DNA of 64,000 bases from Hydractinia symbiolongicarpus. Lineage: Eukaryota; Cnidaria; Hydrozoa; Anthoathecata; Hydractiniidae. Both the position numbers and the translations under genes were made by a program. Within the stretch, counting starts at the first letter, position 1, and each line of letters opens with the position of its first letter. This document shows, piece after piece, positions 9,673-22,006 of the stretch. The stretch spans positions 9,550,001-9,614,000 of the forward strand of contig NC_079889.1 in the NCBI RefSeq assembly GCF_029227915.1. The letters are read 5' to 3'. The notes beneath the pieces are model-generated. The model ran no database searches. It had not been told where the DNA came from and worked only from the letters and a program-made list of their open reading frames with translations.

Positions 9673-10965
9673 TGCTATAGGAAACGTCAGTAAAAAGCAA
9701 CTCCAACTGTCAATATTTCTCTTTCGTCTTTATAAGCAAAAACACTATGTAGAAATTTTCTTTACAATGTGCAATCAGATCTGTGAAATTTAACTAAGGA
9801 AATTCTTGGTCATCTTTGTTGTGGTAAAACTGCGAAGTAAACGATTGCTAATTAAAGCAATCCTTCTCATACAAGCTTTTTCTATGTATATTTACATGTG
9901 ACTATTATTTCACTACTACTGATTGGCACATTCACTAAAAGTTAAATCTTTGAATAGATTATGTTGTTTTGAATCAATCACAAATTTTTTTATCCTACCA
10001 TTTAATTCGAAGATTATTTCTTTTAACCAGTTAGTTACAAATACGAGTTCCAAATGCACTGTCTTATAAGCCTCTAGGTTGATAGCCAACAATGTTTATA
10101 TATGTTATACTTTACCCAAAACTCTTTCTTTTGCTTTATCTCTCTTTTTTGTTGTTAAATCCAGGAGGACATATCAAATGTACTGAGCTAGTGGACTGTA
10201 TAAAGTAAAACGCTTACATATATGCTAGACTCTTATATTAATCTTTAAAACCATAACAACAATAAAAGGTTCAAAGAAAAGCATGTTTTTCGCAAATATT
10301 AGAATGTTTTTTTCGCAAACAAGGTCGAAATAAAACCATTTTGCTTTAGTATTGCGAAAAAGTAAAATAACGTGTTTTCACTATTAATGCTTCTATTAAA
10401 ATTCGAACAGTGTTTACAAAGCTGATCTTCGAGGCTAATATTAATTACAGCTGACAATAATATACACATTTTCCACCATGTCAAATTATCAAAAGGCTAT
10501 TAAAATAAGGCGGCGAAACAATATTTCTAAAGCAGGGATTAATTCGTACTTCTCTGTTTTAGGACTGGCCCTTTTCTCAGTCATTTAATTCTTTATTAGC
10601 ACAGTATTTTTTTCTTCTGACAATACCAGCTTGATGTGTGCGTAATTTTCTACGGACCCTTAAAATAATAATTTGGTCCTGAAATAAAATATTAACTATA
10701 TGTTACTATATGTATTAACTATATTTATATCCATATTTTAGGAGGAGTATTTTGGGTCTCGCTTTTAGAGGTGTGGAAGGAGGGGGCGGAGTGGGTATTT
10801 TACAACCCCAAAGAAATCTGGGAAGGACAATGCCATGGCATTAGAACTTGGAAAAAATGGAGGAAATCATTTGATATAAAAAAATCATTTTGTCATATTT
10901 TACTCACATTATGGTCCTTTCAGAAAAATACTTCTTTCAATTTATATTTTAAATTATTTCAATAA
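9673..10965. other. Intergenic, nothing recognised
   Basis: Probable upstream region of the receptor at 8767-9672. AT-rich, with no supported gene. A 64-codon frame at 10771-10965 is Trp/Lys-rich and matches nothing I know. Confidence 0.4.
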
Positions 10966-10969
10966 TTTA

Positions 10970-11400
10970 AATGCACAACGTTTGCAATTTGTCAAGGAAA
11001 CGCATCACTGGAGCTTACGAGATGATCTTGTTAAGCCAGGTTCCTCTCTATAGATCACCAAGCTTTCCTTAATCTTTAAAAAAAGTTGTTAGGAGCCCAT
11101 GTGTTGACACAAAATCGTTAAAGAAATCGGAACTGCAGAGAAAAAGGTGTTTTTTGATGGCAGATAACTGACCACTTTTAACAGCGTTATCTGTCACAGG
11201 GGAAATTCCCGGTGTTTAGAGACCCTTACTTTCAAATGACGGTTAGGTTTGCGAAAATAAGTAGCGTTGCAGCTACTACACTTAAATTGATAAACCACAT
11301 TTGAAAGCAAAGCCTTGGAAACACGGTCCTTTAATTTAAAAAATGTTGACAAACGAATTGGTGAGCGAAACGACACTTTAGGTTGCAAGCCGTAAGAGAT
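10970..11400 (-). pseudogene. Penelope-like element relic, GIY-YIG endonuclease end
   Basis: On the minus strand a 64-codon frame (11194-11388) reads VYQFKCSSCNATYF followed by RHLKVRVSKH. This fits the cysteine-rich lead-in and first half of the GIY-YIG nuclease at the C-terminus of Penelope-like retroelements, where CxxCxxxYIGKTxRHLxxRxxEH is typical. Weak similarity continues in broken frames to about 10970. The YIG core is mutated (YFR), so the nuclease is dead. No reverse-transcriptase part is seen. Confidence 0.5.
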
Positions 11401-11554
11401 TTAATAACACACTTGGCCAGTCTAGTGCGTAGTTGTAAAGACAAAGTTCCCACATACGGCAAAAATATATACAACAGTTTCTTTTCTACTGAACAAGTTT
11501 GAGACTCCGAAAAAATTGAATAATCGGATATATCACGTGACCAAATTTCTTTTA

Positions 11555-12055
11555 AGTTTCAATCCTAAGGATGATCCTAACAAAAGTTAGATTTTAAAGG
11601 GTAGTTTCGAGTAATAGCCAATATTTAAAGCTCTGAGAGGTATATGACCTAAATATTTGGCATACAGGTGCCTCATGGATAAATATATAAACTGAGAGAG
11701 TATCATCACCATGCAGCATAGCAAAAAGGAGTTATTAAGATATTTTTTTACCTTCACTCTCTTTACATAATTCGAATAAAAAGGCCAAAAATCACCCGAA
11801 AATCAATTTTCGTATAAAATTAATTTTTTGGGGGAATTGTGTTAACCAAGCATTTTTGTGAATGATTCCCCTTGGTGAAGTAAAGTTGTATTGTCAGTTC
11901 CAAGTTCTGAGGATAATCCTAACGACAGTTACTATATTTTCCCAATAAAAAGGATTTCATAGAAATTTCAGGGTAAGTGTCGAGTAATAGCCAATATCTG
12001 AGACTCTAAGATGTACGGGGCAAAAAAATTAGCATGCGGTGTCATTAAGATTGTC
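11555..12055. repeat. Diverged direct duplication, ~340-bp spacing
   Basis: The block at about 11560-11690 recurs at about 11900-12050. Both carry ATCCTAA, then TGTCGAGTAATAGCCAATAT (or TTTCGAGTAATAGCCAATAT), then CTCTRAGA and AT.TGGCATRCRG-like words in the same order and spacing. It is an old tandem duplication or two copies of one repeat. No coding sense. Confidence 0.5.
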
Positions 12056-13620
12056 GAACATAAAAATTCGGAGTTTTCTTTTCTCCATTTTGCTTCTGCA
12101 TGATAATAATCCGGCAAGTAACTTTTGGTTACAATAACCGTGACACCAAGTTAGTTAAGATTCGGTGGTAGATCTAAAGTGGAACACACAGAAATTGATT
12201 GCACCGATAAAAACACGGTCAACTCCTTATAGAAAACCCTATAAATGGAGAGCGCTGCATCCTTATTAGCGTGAATGAGATATTCTACCCCGGCCAATTA
12301 TAACAACTGTTTATTTTTACTTTGTTTTAAGTTCAAAAATCTTACCACTTAAAATAAATACGAAGCTCTATTCTTTATAAACATACGAGTCAATGTCAAC
12401 ATTTTCTCTTCCACGTTTCTCGTTCCAATTGAAACAGGAAATGGAGACTCTCGAAAAAGCAGACACCTAGTTGAAACACTAGTACCATTATTAAAGTACC
12501 ATTATTAAATTCTAGTAACTATGAATGCGCAAAAAATGCCAACAAATTAGAGTGTTGACAGTATGTGAGTCAAGCTCGACCCTAGTACCTTTTACCATCA
12601 GAAAGTGCAGCACCTTGAAAAGCAAATAGTCCTGGGGACGAGGTTGTATAAAGGTGCTTGGTGCACACTATAAGAAGGTTAATTCTGCATTAAAGCATGG
12701 TAACTTCACAGTTTTTAAGGTTTGGTTTTTCTCAGGGAATCTATCGTACACATCTATTTTCTAACATTCACAGTAAGTGAATTTTAGACGTAAAAATTGG
12801 GGCATGTAACTATACGGACTAGCTCCCCTCTGTTATAAGGTCCTCGCTCCTTCAGAACCACGACGGCTGAATGGTTGCATAGCCTCAGTGAGAAATTAAT
12901 GTTTTTTGCTATGATAAAAGGACTAATAATTTGAAGGTATAAAATTTGTTTCTTTCTGTGCATACTATTTAGTGCGGAAACGGGAGTGCAATTTCGCCCC
13001 CTGGAGGTATTTTTTTTTGTTTTTTGTTTTGCTATGCGTAATGGGTATGATATATACTGTGTTCATATATTTATCTTTGAGGGATCTGCATATTTATACG
13101 GCTATTAACTACAGAGCCTTCAGATAGAATCAAGTTTATAAAACCATAAAGCTTCAAAATCGTAAAGGACATGTTAAGAGAATTATTGTAACATTTGTGG
13201 TATATGTACTTATCGCCAAGAAAAAGTTGCTCATCAGGAAAGACTTCAAGCAAGTAAATTCTCAATTATTGGTGAAAAATGTTTACAAATTATCTTTTAC
13301 ATGCGCTACATACACTCCTTGTGGCAAATATCAGCGAATTAGAGCTACTGGAAGAACTGATTTTAGAATGTAGAAAATTAAGAACAGTTTAAGAAAATTT
13401 TGAGGTTTCAAATTAAAAACGTTTGTTAAGAATATTTAAAGGCTTCTTTCAGTAATAAGATGAGCGTCCTTTATAAAATAAACGTGTAGGGACAAATTTC
13501 AAGCATCTACTGATGACATCACAGAGGAATTGCTGACATCAGCAGAAAATTATAGCTGTCATATTTCGTTCCTGTTATGACGTAACGATAAGTGTGCTAA
13601 ATTTGATTCCTAAAAGTGGG
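12056..13620. other. Intergenic, one dispersed motif
   Basis: No gene recognised. CCTGGGGACGAGGTTG at about 12633-12648 is one copy of a motif scattered over the window (see the repeat entries at 14.0 and 36.1-38.3 kb). Confidence 0.4.
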
Positions 13621-13639
13621 ATCAGTCTTTTTTCCCGGT

Positions 13640-13962
13640 GTCGGTAATATGAAATACCTTATCGGTAAAAAAAAGTCCACAAAAAAATTCGTCCAGCAAA
13701 AATTAATAGTCGGCAAAAATATTAGTCACTTGGACAGAATTTTATCCCTCTGCCGACTAATTTTTTTTAAAATTTAGTTAGTAACAAGAATAGTTGCATG
13801 AAACTGATAAAAATTTGCAACAAGGAAGAAAAAACGGCATAAAGGTCGTCGTAAAAAAGTCGGAAAAAAAGTTATGTCGGAAATAAAAATATCGGCAAAA
13901 AAATTTGGTCGGTAATAAAAAGTCGGCAAAAATTTTAGTCGGCAAAAAAAATTAGTCATATT
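13640..13962. repeat. Degenerate TCGGCAAAAA tandem repeat
   Basis: Short degenerate units of the type AGTCGGCAAAAA and TCGGTAAAAAA are repeated many times and interrupted by other AT-rich sequence. The minus-strand frame of F/T-rich peptides here is only repeat translation. Confidence 0.5.
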
Positions 13963-14039
13963 TCATCGCTGAGGTCTCCTGGGGCGCTATTACGGAGTGG
14001 GCAATAAATTTGCGCCGCTATCAAATTAAACAAGAAAAT

Positions 14040-14290
14040 GTCCTGGTAACGAGGTAGGGTTAATAAGTCTGAAGTTTTAATCAAAGCACCAAAGTGAAAG
14101 TTTAGTAGTGGGCTAGCGAAAGTTCCAGGTAAGTTACAATACTTCGCTTTAATTTTATTTTCGGATTCTCCTTTTTTAAATGAGTGTAAAATTCTATATA
14201 AAGTACACTTCGGAGATATCCGCAATTTATAGGTTCTCTACACAACCAAGCGAAAGTAAAAAAAAATCCTGGGAACGAGATTGGGTTCGC
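14040..14290. repeat. Two copies of the CCTGGNNACGAGGTTGGG motif
   Basis: CCTGGTAACGAGGTAGGGTT (about 14041) and CCTGGGAACGAGATTGGGTT (about 14268) sit about 227 bp apart in the same orientation. They match the motif at 12633 and the copies around 36.1-38.3 kb. Confidence 0.45.
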
Positions 14291-14438
14291 CAAAGGAAAA
14301 CAATCAGAAAAGGGAAACAAATTTACTGACCGTCTGTTCGGCAAAATAATTAAATTGGACATAAATTATGTTTTCATATTCGCGTTTTAAATTATCATAA
14401 ATTATTATATATTAAAGTAACCTATTGTTATGCTTCAG

Positions 14439-14567
14439 GAAGCCCTGCATAATATTTTTAATTATGCGGATATCCTTAAGAAAATGACAGAGTTCGGGGC
14501 AAGAAGATATCGAACGCTGGGGGCAGTGTGTGACGATTTTGATACTTCAAATATTTTAGGAGAATAA
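14439..14567 (+). pseudogene. Candidate terminal exon of an unknown gene or relic
   Basis: After an acceptor-like TGCTTCAG (ending 14438) the frame EALHNIFNYADILKKMTEFGA and onward runs 42 codons to a TAA at 14567. Codon use and amino-acid mix look coding: charged, amphipathic, not low complexity. I recognise no family. A second coding-like stretch follows at 14624-14764. No upstream partner exon was found, so this is either part of an undetected gene or a fossil. Confidence 0.3.
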
Positions 14568-14623
14568 CAAATTAATTGAAGTTGATCGCTCGCTTTTTTG
14601 CAAAATACTGGCTACCGTAAGAT

Positions 14624-14764
14624 TTGGGGTTATTTTGGCTAAAAAATTTTTTAAGAAGAAAGCGTATAAAACCGAAAAAAATTGATTATTGTCAAGACTA
14701 TGTTTACCGCCCTGATGATGGCACTAAAGAATTGTATGATATTGTGGATTTGGATCATTTTTCA
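14624..14764 (+). pseudogene. Candidate exon with strong GTGAGT donor
   Basis: The frame contains KKIDYCQDYVYRPDD and then GTKELYDIVDLDHFS, and stops exactly at a consensus donor GTGAGT (14765). A possible acceptor is the T-rich AG near 14650. The peptide looks like real protein but belongs to no family I can name. The preceding open stretch at 14439-14567 ends in a stop, so the two are not simply consecutive exons in this order. Confidence 0.3.
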
Positions 14765-15220
14765 GTGAGTTATAGGTATGTACTAGGATGGTATGCATCG
14801 AACACGTGCATATGCTTGTTCCATAAACGTTTAACAAACAGATATCCTGGGTTTCTTTTAAATTCTACTGTTTTTGGTTAAGTTGTGCTCCGCTGAATTG
14901 TTAATGTTATGATGTCATTAGTTTCCAGTTTCCCTTTGTTTTCTTACGAAATAGCGGACGCTGATTCGTAGATTTCGGCCCACGTGCCAATGTTTTGAAA
15001 TATCTGGCCTTCGCAAATGGCGGCAACATTTTTAAATGTAAACATGGTTTGTTTCCTAAATTAAAGTAAAGTTTTATGCCTGAGAAATAGCCTTGAGGCA
15101 CAGATATAACAGATTCACTTTGTTAAGCATTTTTATTTCCATTTTGAAGCCATATTGTAACATTATTGTTTGAGTTGGAGTACTGCCACTAAACTTTCTG
15201 TTTAAATTAAAACTATTCCT

Positions 15221-15250
15221 GTAGCTAGCTAGCTAGGTATAGCTAGCTAC
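15221..15250. repeat. Palindromic GCTA microsatellite
   Basis: GTAGCTAGCTA (15221-15231) and its reverse complement (15240-15250) surround a short spacer. It is the same GCTA-type simple repeat as at 4731 and 39891. Confidence 0.5.
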
Positions 15251-15359
15251 AGCTAGATAAAAAAATTGTTGTTTGTCAGAATTGTTGCTTTTTGCATATA
15301 AAAAAATTTGAGAAAAATTTTGCAGGATTTGAAATTTTAATCAAATTAACAGCAGCCTT

Positions 15360-15406
15360 CATTATATTCCCCCTAGTGCTAGTCCAGCACTAGGGGGAAT
15401 ATAATG
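15360..15406. repeat. Perfect hairpin, 21-bp arms, 5-nt loop
   Basis: Arms 15360-15380 and 15386-15406 are exact reverse complements around the loop AGTCC. The core is CCCCCTAGTGCT/AGCACTAGGGGG, much more GC-rich than its surroundings. It could be a small foldback element, a young inverted duplication or an RNA hairpin. There is no independent sign of transcription. Confidence 0.75.
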
Positions 15407-15639
15407 TGTCCACACCACAAATTCTAAACTTTTTGGGAATAAGGGAATTGTGCAAATTTGACGTCAGTAGGATCAAAGAATGTCATATTTGCACAAAAGT
15501 TTCTTATTTTAATGATAAAAATTAAAATACAATATTTCCATAAATATATATATTGATATTCTTGTCATTAATCTTTAGTAACTGCCTACACAAAACATAC
15601 ATACCAAACTTACTTTAAATAAATAGCGTCACCGCAACA

Positions 15640-15755
15640 AAATAAATTGATTGTCAACCAAAAAAAAGGACCGTCAACTGAATAAATTGACTGACAATGA
15701 AATAAATTGATCGTCAACTAAAGAAATTGACTGTTAACTGAATAAATTGACCATA
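15640..15755. repeat. Short tandem repeat, ~26-bp unit, about 4-5 copies
   Basis: Units of the type AATAAATTGA followed by CCGTCAACT or TCGTCAACT are repeated directly with small differences. Confidence 0.55.
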
Positions 15756-17027
15756 TTTAAGTATTACTAACTGTTAATGTTTCTTGTTAACGGTTAATTT
15801 ATAACTTGCTAATCTTCTTAGTAAATATTAATCGTTATTGACTGTTAAATAAATAAATCTTCTTAACTGCCAATATCAATATTGTATGAACATGTTTGTA
15901 CGTTATTTTCGTATCATTATATGGATGCTACGAAATACTTTGTTCTGTTAAACCAATATCATACAAAGTGCTTCTTGTTTAAAATAAATTAATCGTGATT
16001 GTTTCGATGGATCGGAAATAACAATAAAAATATTAAACAATAGATGTATATATTATTGTGTCCTTGTTGTTGTTTTTTTACGTTTAAAAATGCTTTCGCA
16101 TCTTGCAATATATTTTTATGGGAAATTGCATTTTAAGTAAGGCAACCTCAACGTGATTATTTGTTCTACGGGCAAAGTCGATAGTAGCTTACGGTCGGTC
16201 GGTTGTCGAAATAAAAATAATTTTATCGAGAATGTATGGTCGGAACAACAACAAAAAATAAATAAAAAAAAAAACAACGGATGGGGGAAGCATATTTTTC
16301 TATGTGTTTTTATCTTTTCACCTTGAGTGCTAGTTACATATTTTATTTAGACAAATTATTATTATTTTTTCTTTGCAACTAAAAAAATATAAAAAATTTT
16401 CTCCCACTTAAAATAATAAAAAAAACAAAAGTTATTTTGATTAAAAAGGTTTCTAAACCTTTTTAATCAAAGCGGAGTCTTATAAGAAATTCTAAATTGA
16501 AGTGTTTAAAACCATTTGAGATGATCCCTTATACAAATTTTTACAAACTTTTATAGATAAACAATTTTTTAAAAAACTTGTACAAATTTATGTTAACAAT
16601 GTTTTTCTACAAATTACTAGACCTCTGGATATGTTGAAATGTTAGGGACTGTCTCCACATTCGTTTTACATTTTATACGAATTGAAATGATTATGATCGT
16701 TTCATGAAATGAAGGTGAAACAATTTGAAACGATTGAATTTATTTTAAACTCTAAGCTTAAAAATGATATGAAGTGGAAGCAAATGGGATACGAATGGGA
16801 AACGATTCCGAAACTATTGTGAAACAATGCAGAAAAAACTTTTGAAACGATTTCTGAAGCGAATTGTTCTCCTAAACCAATTAAAAAACAATAAAAAACA
16901 TGATAAATTAATTACTTGAAACTATTTTTAGACATTCTTTTCTCCATTCCATTGAATGGGGTAATAAACTATGTAGTTTCGAAGCCATCTATGGCTATAT
17001 TTGATCCCGTTTTGATAATTTTCAAGC
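15756..17027. other. Intergenic, AT-rich
   Basis: No gene recognised. GAAACGATTT/GAAACAATTT words recur from about 16680 to 16870 and again around 17530-17670, on both sides of the inverted array at 17028-17439. They may be flanking parts of one repeat element. Confidence 0.35.
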
Positions 17028-17439
17028 GATCTACAGCGATGTTTTAGCTTATTATCTTATTTTTTTGGTTTTTAAACAATCTGCAGCAATGTTTTCACTT
17101 CATACGATTGTTTTTTGATGGTTTTTAAATGATCTATGGCGGTGTGTTATCTTCCTACGATCGCATTTTTATGGTTTTTTAATTATCAAAACACGATCGT
17201 AGGAAGCTAAACCATCGCCCTAGGTGGTTTAAATATTATCAAAACACGATCGTAGGAAGCTAAAACATTGTAGATATTTTAAAAACCATCAAAACACGGT
17301 CATATGAAGCGAAACATAGCCGAAGATCGTTTAAAAATTATTAAAACACGTACAAAGATCGTACAAAGCTAAAATATTGCTGTAGATCGTTTACAAAAAA
17401 ACAGGATCATAGGAAGCTAAAACATTGCCGTAGATCGAT
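17028..17439. repeat. Inverted tandem array, ~52-58-bp unit (3 forward, 5 reverse)
   Basis: Three forward units (17028 to about 17182) have the form GATCTACAGCGATGTTTTAG, CTT..TACGATCG and a TTTTGATGGTTTTTAAA linker. From about 17183 the unit continues as its reverse complement for about five copies (CAAAACACGATCGTAGGAAG, then CTAAAACATTG and GTAGATCG). The switch point lies near 17180, with TTCCTACGATCG at 17152-17163 facing CGATCGTAGGAA at 17194-17205. The whole can fold into one long hairpin. Confidence 0.65.
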
Positions 17440-18955
17440 GTATATAGATATTTTAAATAATTTGATAATAAAATTTCTTTAGAAATCAGTGCATGTGATG
17501 AACACAATAATAAAAATGGTGTTAAAATTAAAGCGATTTTGAAACAATTTGAACTGAAACGAATTTAACAAACTGTTGAAGCGAATTGATGTTGATATTG
17601 TGAGACAATTATGAAACGAATGCAAAACGATTTTCGTTTCAACAAAATGATTTTAAACTAATTTGAAACAATGCCTGCTATGGTACCATACTGTTAATAT
17701 GGCGCAGTAGTTTCCTTGAAAACTGTCAATACCGGACCATAGATAAAAGTGCTGTACGATGTTAAAAAATTATCAAAACGATACTGTAGAAGGAATATGG
17801 ATTTTATTTTCAATACAATTTTAATAAAAATCGCAGTCTTGAGAAAATAATTACTGTATTGTTTTAGCGTGAAGCTTTTGTTAAGTCACACTCAACATAG
17901 CTCTTGCAAAGATCATTAGAGTAATTCAGCTAAACAGAATATAAAATGGCTTATAAATTGCAAAACAAGGTTTTGTGTAGTGCACATTTTAAACTCAGGA
18001 TTGTACTAGGAAAAAATAACCTTTTAGTCTCAATATTTTTGTCCAAGATTGCATTTCAAAGTGGGAAGTCAGCCTTAAACGGATGATCTGTTTCAATTAG
18101 ATTTTTACTCCAAGATCTTGAAGATTTTCTTTTGTTTTATTCAGACCAACATTCACCTTTGCTTTATTTTTTTCTTTGCTACAGTTCCGATCGCGAGTAT
18201 CTATACACGAGTATTAAACTACGGGTACAAGTAATTTCTCCCGTGAGTATTCCACGAGTACGCGACGAGTATACTGCGCGTACGAGTACGTCAAAAATAC
18301 TCACACATTTTTTTTGCTGTACTCACACAGTACTCGCTAGCGTGCACGAAAGGGAAACGGTAAAATTAAACAATAAACTTTTGTGATATTTTCTGAAAAT
18401 GTTTTTCGGTGTTTACATTTTTTTTTTTAATTAGGATGATGTTGGTTTTCACACCATATCGTTGTCATATTTTTAAAACAAAGAAAAATGTTTTCATAAG
18501 TTTAGGGAAACTCTGTTTTGACAATTTTCAAGTAAAATACATCATGGCAAGGTTTAAACAGTTTTTGAAAAAATCCTGCGATGTTTAAACATTATTATTA
18601 TTATTATTAACAATTTCTTTTACATTGACGTGTAAAAAAAAATAAAAAAAAATTCTAGCTTCTCGGGAAAAGTTGCTAATTAAAGTCAATAAAGAAGGCA
18701 ATTAATTTAGTTAATTTGACTTCTTTGCTTTGCATACCATCATCCTGAAATAAAGGATGGTTAGACTATAGCTTTTATTTTTGAGATCCTATATATTGCA
18801 AGGAAGTGGTATGCCAGAAAATTCGGGAAAAAAAACAACAAAAACAAACCGCAAAATGCTATAAATACTAAAAAAAGTCTGCCTGTCAAGTAAAACCTAA
18901 TCCATTAATATACGGTTTGCACAACCTACAAGGGCAACTTTCTGGATTCCATTTC

Positions 18956-21900
18956 TTAATTTTTGACTTGTAACAATTCAGATGTTTTTATATTTGATGG
19001 TATCATCTGCCACAATTTTTGCGCGAAATTTGAGATAGTTTCTGTGCCATAAGTAGACGTTTTTGCTGTGCGATGGCAAAGTTCTCTTTCATTTCTCAAA
19101 TTATAAGTGCTACTACGGAACAGAAAAATATCACTTATTATATCAGGTGAGAGTTTGTTTTTAGCTTTATATATTTCTATAGCTAGTGTTTCAAGATTTT
19201 TTTCGTGTATCGTTTTTGATTTATCTCTATGTAACAGTTCCTTAAATGTTGATGTATGGTCACAATAGATTATTCGAAGTGCTCTTACATGCAGATTATT
19301 AATTCTGTTATTCAGTGTTCTATTGTGGAACATCCATATCAAAGGACAGTAACTGAATTGAGAGGTAACAAAAGCCTTCATAATAACTCTTCTTTTTTGA
19401 GTATCCATGTAAGGTGCAACACGCGCTAACGCATGTAGTTTTTGGCTGGTTTTTTGACATAAGTCCGTTACATGCAAATCAAATTTTAATTTCCGATCAA
19501 TTTTTATCCCTAACAGTTTCTGTTGGTCACTGTTTTCAATGTACGTGTCTCCAACGACAGCTTTTGTATCAAGTGGTAAGCTAGAAAGAAGATGGCTCTT
19601 TGCTTCATTGGCCTTCATACCATTTTCAGCAAACCATATAAACATTCTTTTTGCTGTTTTTTCAAGGTCTTTTACAACTTGATTTTTATCAGACCCATAC
19701 GTATATGGGGTGTTGTCATCTGCGTAGCTAGCTATATCAGTTTCAATCGTTATCAGAAATAAATCTATCAGGAAAACGTTGAAGAGTAGTGGGCCTAAAA
19801 TAGACCCTTGTGGCACACCAAATAAGATGTCCAGTAACGTACTAAACGAGTTGTTTATTTTAACTCTTTGTTTCCGGCCAGTTAAATAGCTATGTATTAA
19901 TCTCAAAGCATCCTTGTCAAACCCATAAGCGTGCAATTTAGCAATAAGTAAATCTGATTTATACAGTCAAAAGCTTTAGACAAGTCTGTCAAAGACGCTG
20001 CGTAAGATCCTTTATTATCTAGGCTTTTTTTACATTTTTCGATCATTGCTATAAGGCATTGCTGCGTACTAAAACCTCTCCGAAAACCACACTGCTGCTT
20101 GTTAAAAATAGGTTGAAAAAAAGCTTCAATTTGTTCGTATAAGCATTTTTCGAATATCTTAGAGATATTAGGCAGTATACTGACCAGGCGGTAGTTACAC
20201 TTGTCCGTACGGTCCTCCTTTTTGAAAATTGGAATGACGTCTGCGTTCTTAAGGCTTTTTGGAAAATTGGATTGGTCGATGTTATAAATTATGCTATTGC
20301 ACAAAACATTTCCAAAAATGTCAGAATTTTCCTGCATTATTTTCATTGGAATGTCAGACTGCTGTGTAGTTTTATTTTTATCCAAATCTTTAATTTTTTT
20401 TGTAACATCAGATAGGCTGACTCGTCTAAAAGAAAGCTTTTTACCAGACTCGCCATAAAACTGTTTGATTTTGACAACACTTGGATGATTAGCAAATTTC
20501 GATAACGAGGTCTCAATAGATTTATCCTTAGAAATATTATCATTTTGTGGATTTTCATTTAGCTTAATTCTAAGATTGGGAACAAGGTTGCAAAAATAAT
20601 CATTAAAAATCGATGCTATTTCAAGGTCATCAGTGATAGTTTTTCCATTTTCAACTAATGTTATCAGCTCTTTGTTTTTGACTTTCTCAGTAAAGCAAGG
20701 TTTAACTGTGTTCCAGAATTTTTTATTATCTGTAACACTTTTAATCTCTAAATTGTTATAGTAGGTTTCTTTACTTTTTTGTACTAGTTTGACACATTTA
20801 TTTCTTTGCTTTTTGAAAGCAGTTTCATTTTCATCGCTTTTGTTTTTTAAGTATTTATTTCTTAGTCTAGATCTAGTCATTATTGCCTTATTTAACTCTT
20901 TATTCATAAAAGGTGCTTGGTTGGTACTCAAATATTTCGTTTTCTTTGGAGCATGATTATTAAGAGTGTTCATGACTTTGTTCAAAGATGCTTCAAGATC
21001 AATACCTAAAAAATCGGTTTCATTTAACGATTTAAAAAGGTCCCCCCGGAAGGTTTCATGGTCAAATTTTTTGTAGTCCCTATATTGTTGTATGTTCGGT
21101 TTACCCTTTTTAAATTTAGTTTTCATAAAAGTCACAGTCATCTTGTGGAAGTCAGATAAGCCTGTTTCCACAACATTAGTGTGTTGAAAGCTTGATGATT
21201 TGTTAGTAAAGGATCAAGTCGATGCAAGTTGGGTTGCATTGGCTTTTAAAACAAGTAGGCTCTTTTACAAGGTTATGCAAACCATACATTTTTGCAAAAT
21301 CAGAAAGTGGAATTTCGCTTGGTTGAGCATTGAAATTACCGATCACAAAAAGATTGTCATAAGTACCAGAATGTTTAGCAAGTTCCTCTTCAATATATTG
21401 CAAATGTTTTTTCAAAATTTGTTTATGAGGGTTGTATATGCAACAGAGGAGCCACTTTTGTTTCCGCAGATTTATTTCCACTAATAAGTATTCTGCATGT
21501 TTTTGAAATTTACAGGTAATGGGTCAGGATGGAATATCTTGCCGTACATACAGCAGAATACCGCCACCGAAACAGTCTCGGTCTAGCCTGTATGGTTTGG
21601 TATAGCCATTGATAAAAAATTGTGCTGTGGGAAAAGAGTTGTCGATTTTAGACTCTGAGACCATTAAAATGTCAAGATTACCATCTACAGTCGCAGAAAG
21701 CATCTCAAATTTGTTTCTTATTGAGTTGATATTTATATGCCCAATAGCTACTCTATGAAGGTTTTTAATGCGCAAGTTATTTAATCTCGTATGAGCGTTT
21801 AACTCGCAGGGAATAGAATTGGAACTTGCAAAACACTGTGCTGGCTCAGAGTTGTTATGACTTTGTTCGCAAATTTCAGAACACCATGAGGATACATAAC

Positions 21901-21964
21901 TATCGTTAGTGTGATCATTGTGTAAAAAATTTGTAATTTGATTTTCATCCCCGTTTTCAAACAC
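18956..21964 (-). pseudogene. Retrotransposon ORF2 (endonuclease-reverse transcriptase), broken
   Basis: Four pieces on the minus strand make up one polyprotein. 21524-21964: AP-endonuclease start (HININSIRNKFEML, then LMVSESKIDNSFP). 21203-21481: endonuclease end, reading GNFNA where GDFNA is usual, so a catalytic Asp is lost. 19903-21171: RT fingers and palm (FRRGFSTQQCL, then LTDLSKAFDCI). 18956-19936: palm and thumb (VPQGSILGPLLFNVFL, YADDNTPY). An in-frame TGA at 21524-21526 breaks the endonuclease, a frameshift near 21212 separates endonuclease from the linker, and a frameshift near 19940-19960 lies inside RT. All pieces are collinear. Confidence 0.8.
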
Positions 21965-22006
21965 TTCTTTTTCAATTTCATTTGAAGTGCTTAACGAGGG
22001 TAAAAA

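Noticed and set aside
13774-13959. Minus-strand frame rich in Phe and Thr
   Set aside because: It covers the degenerate TCGGCAAAAA repeat and has no independent support.
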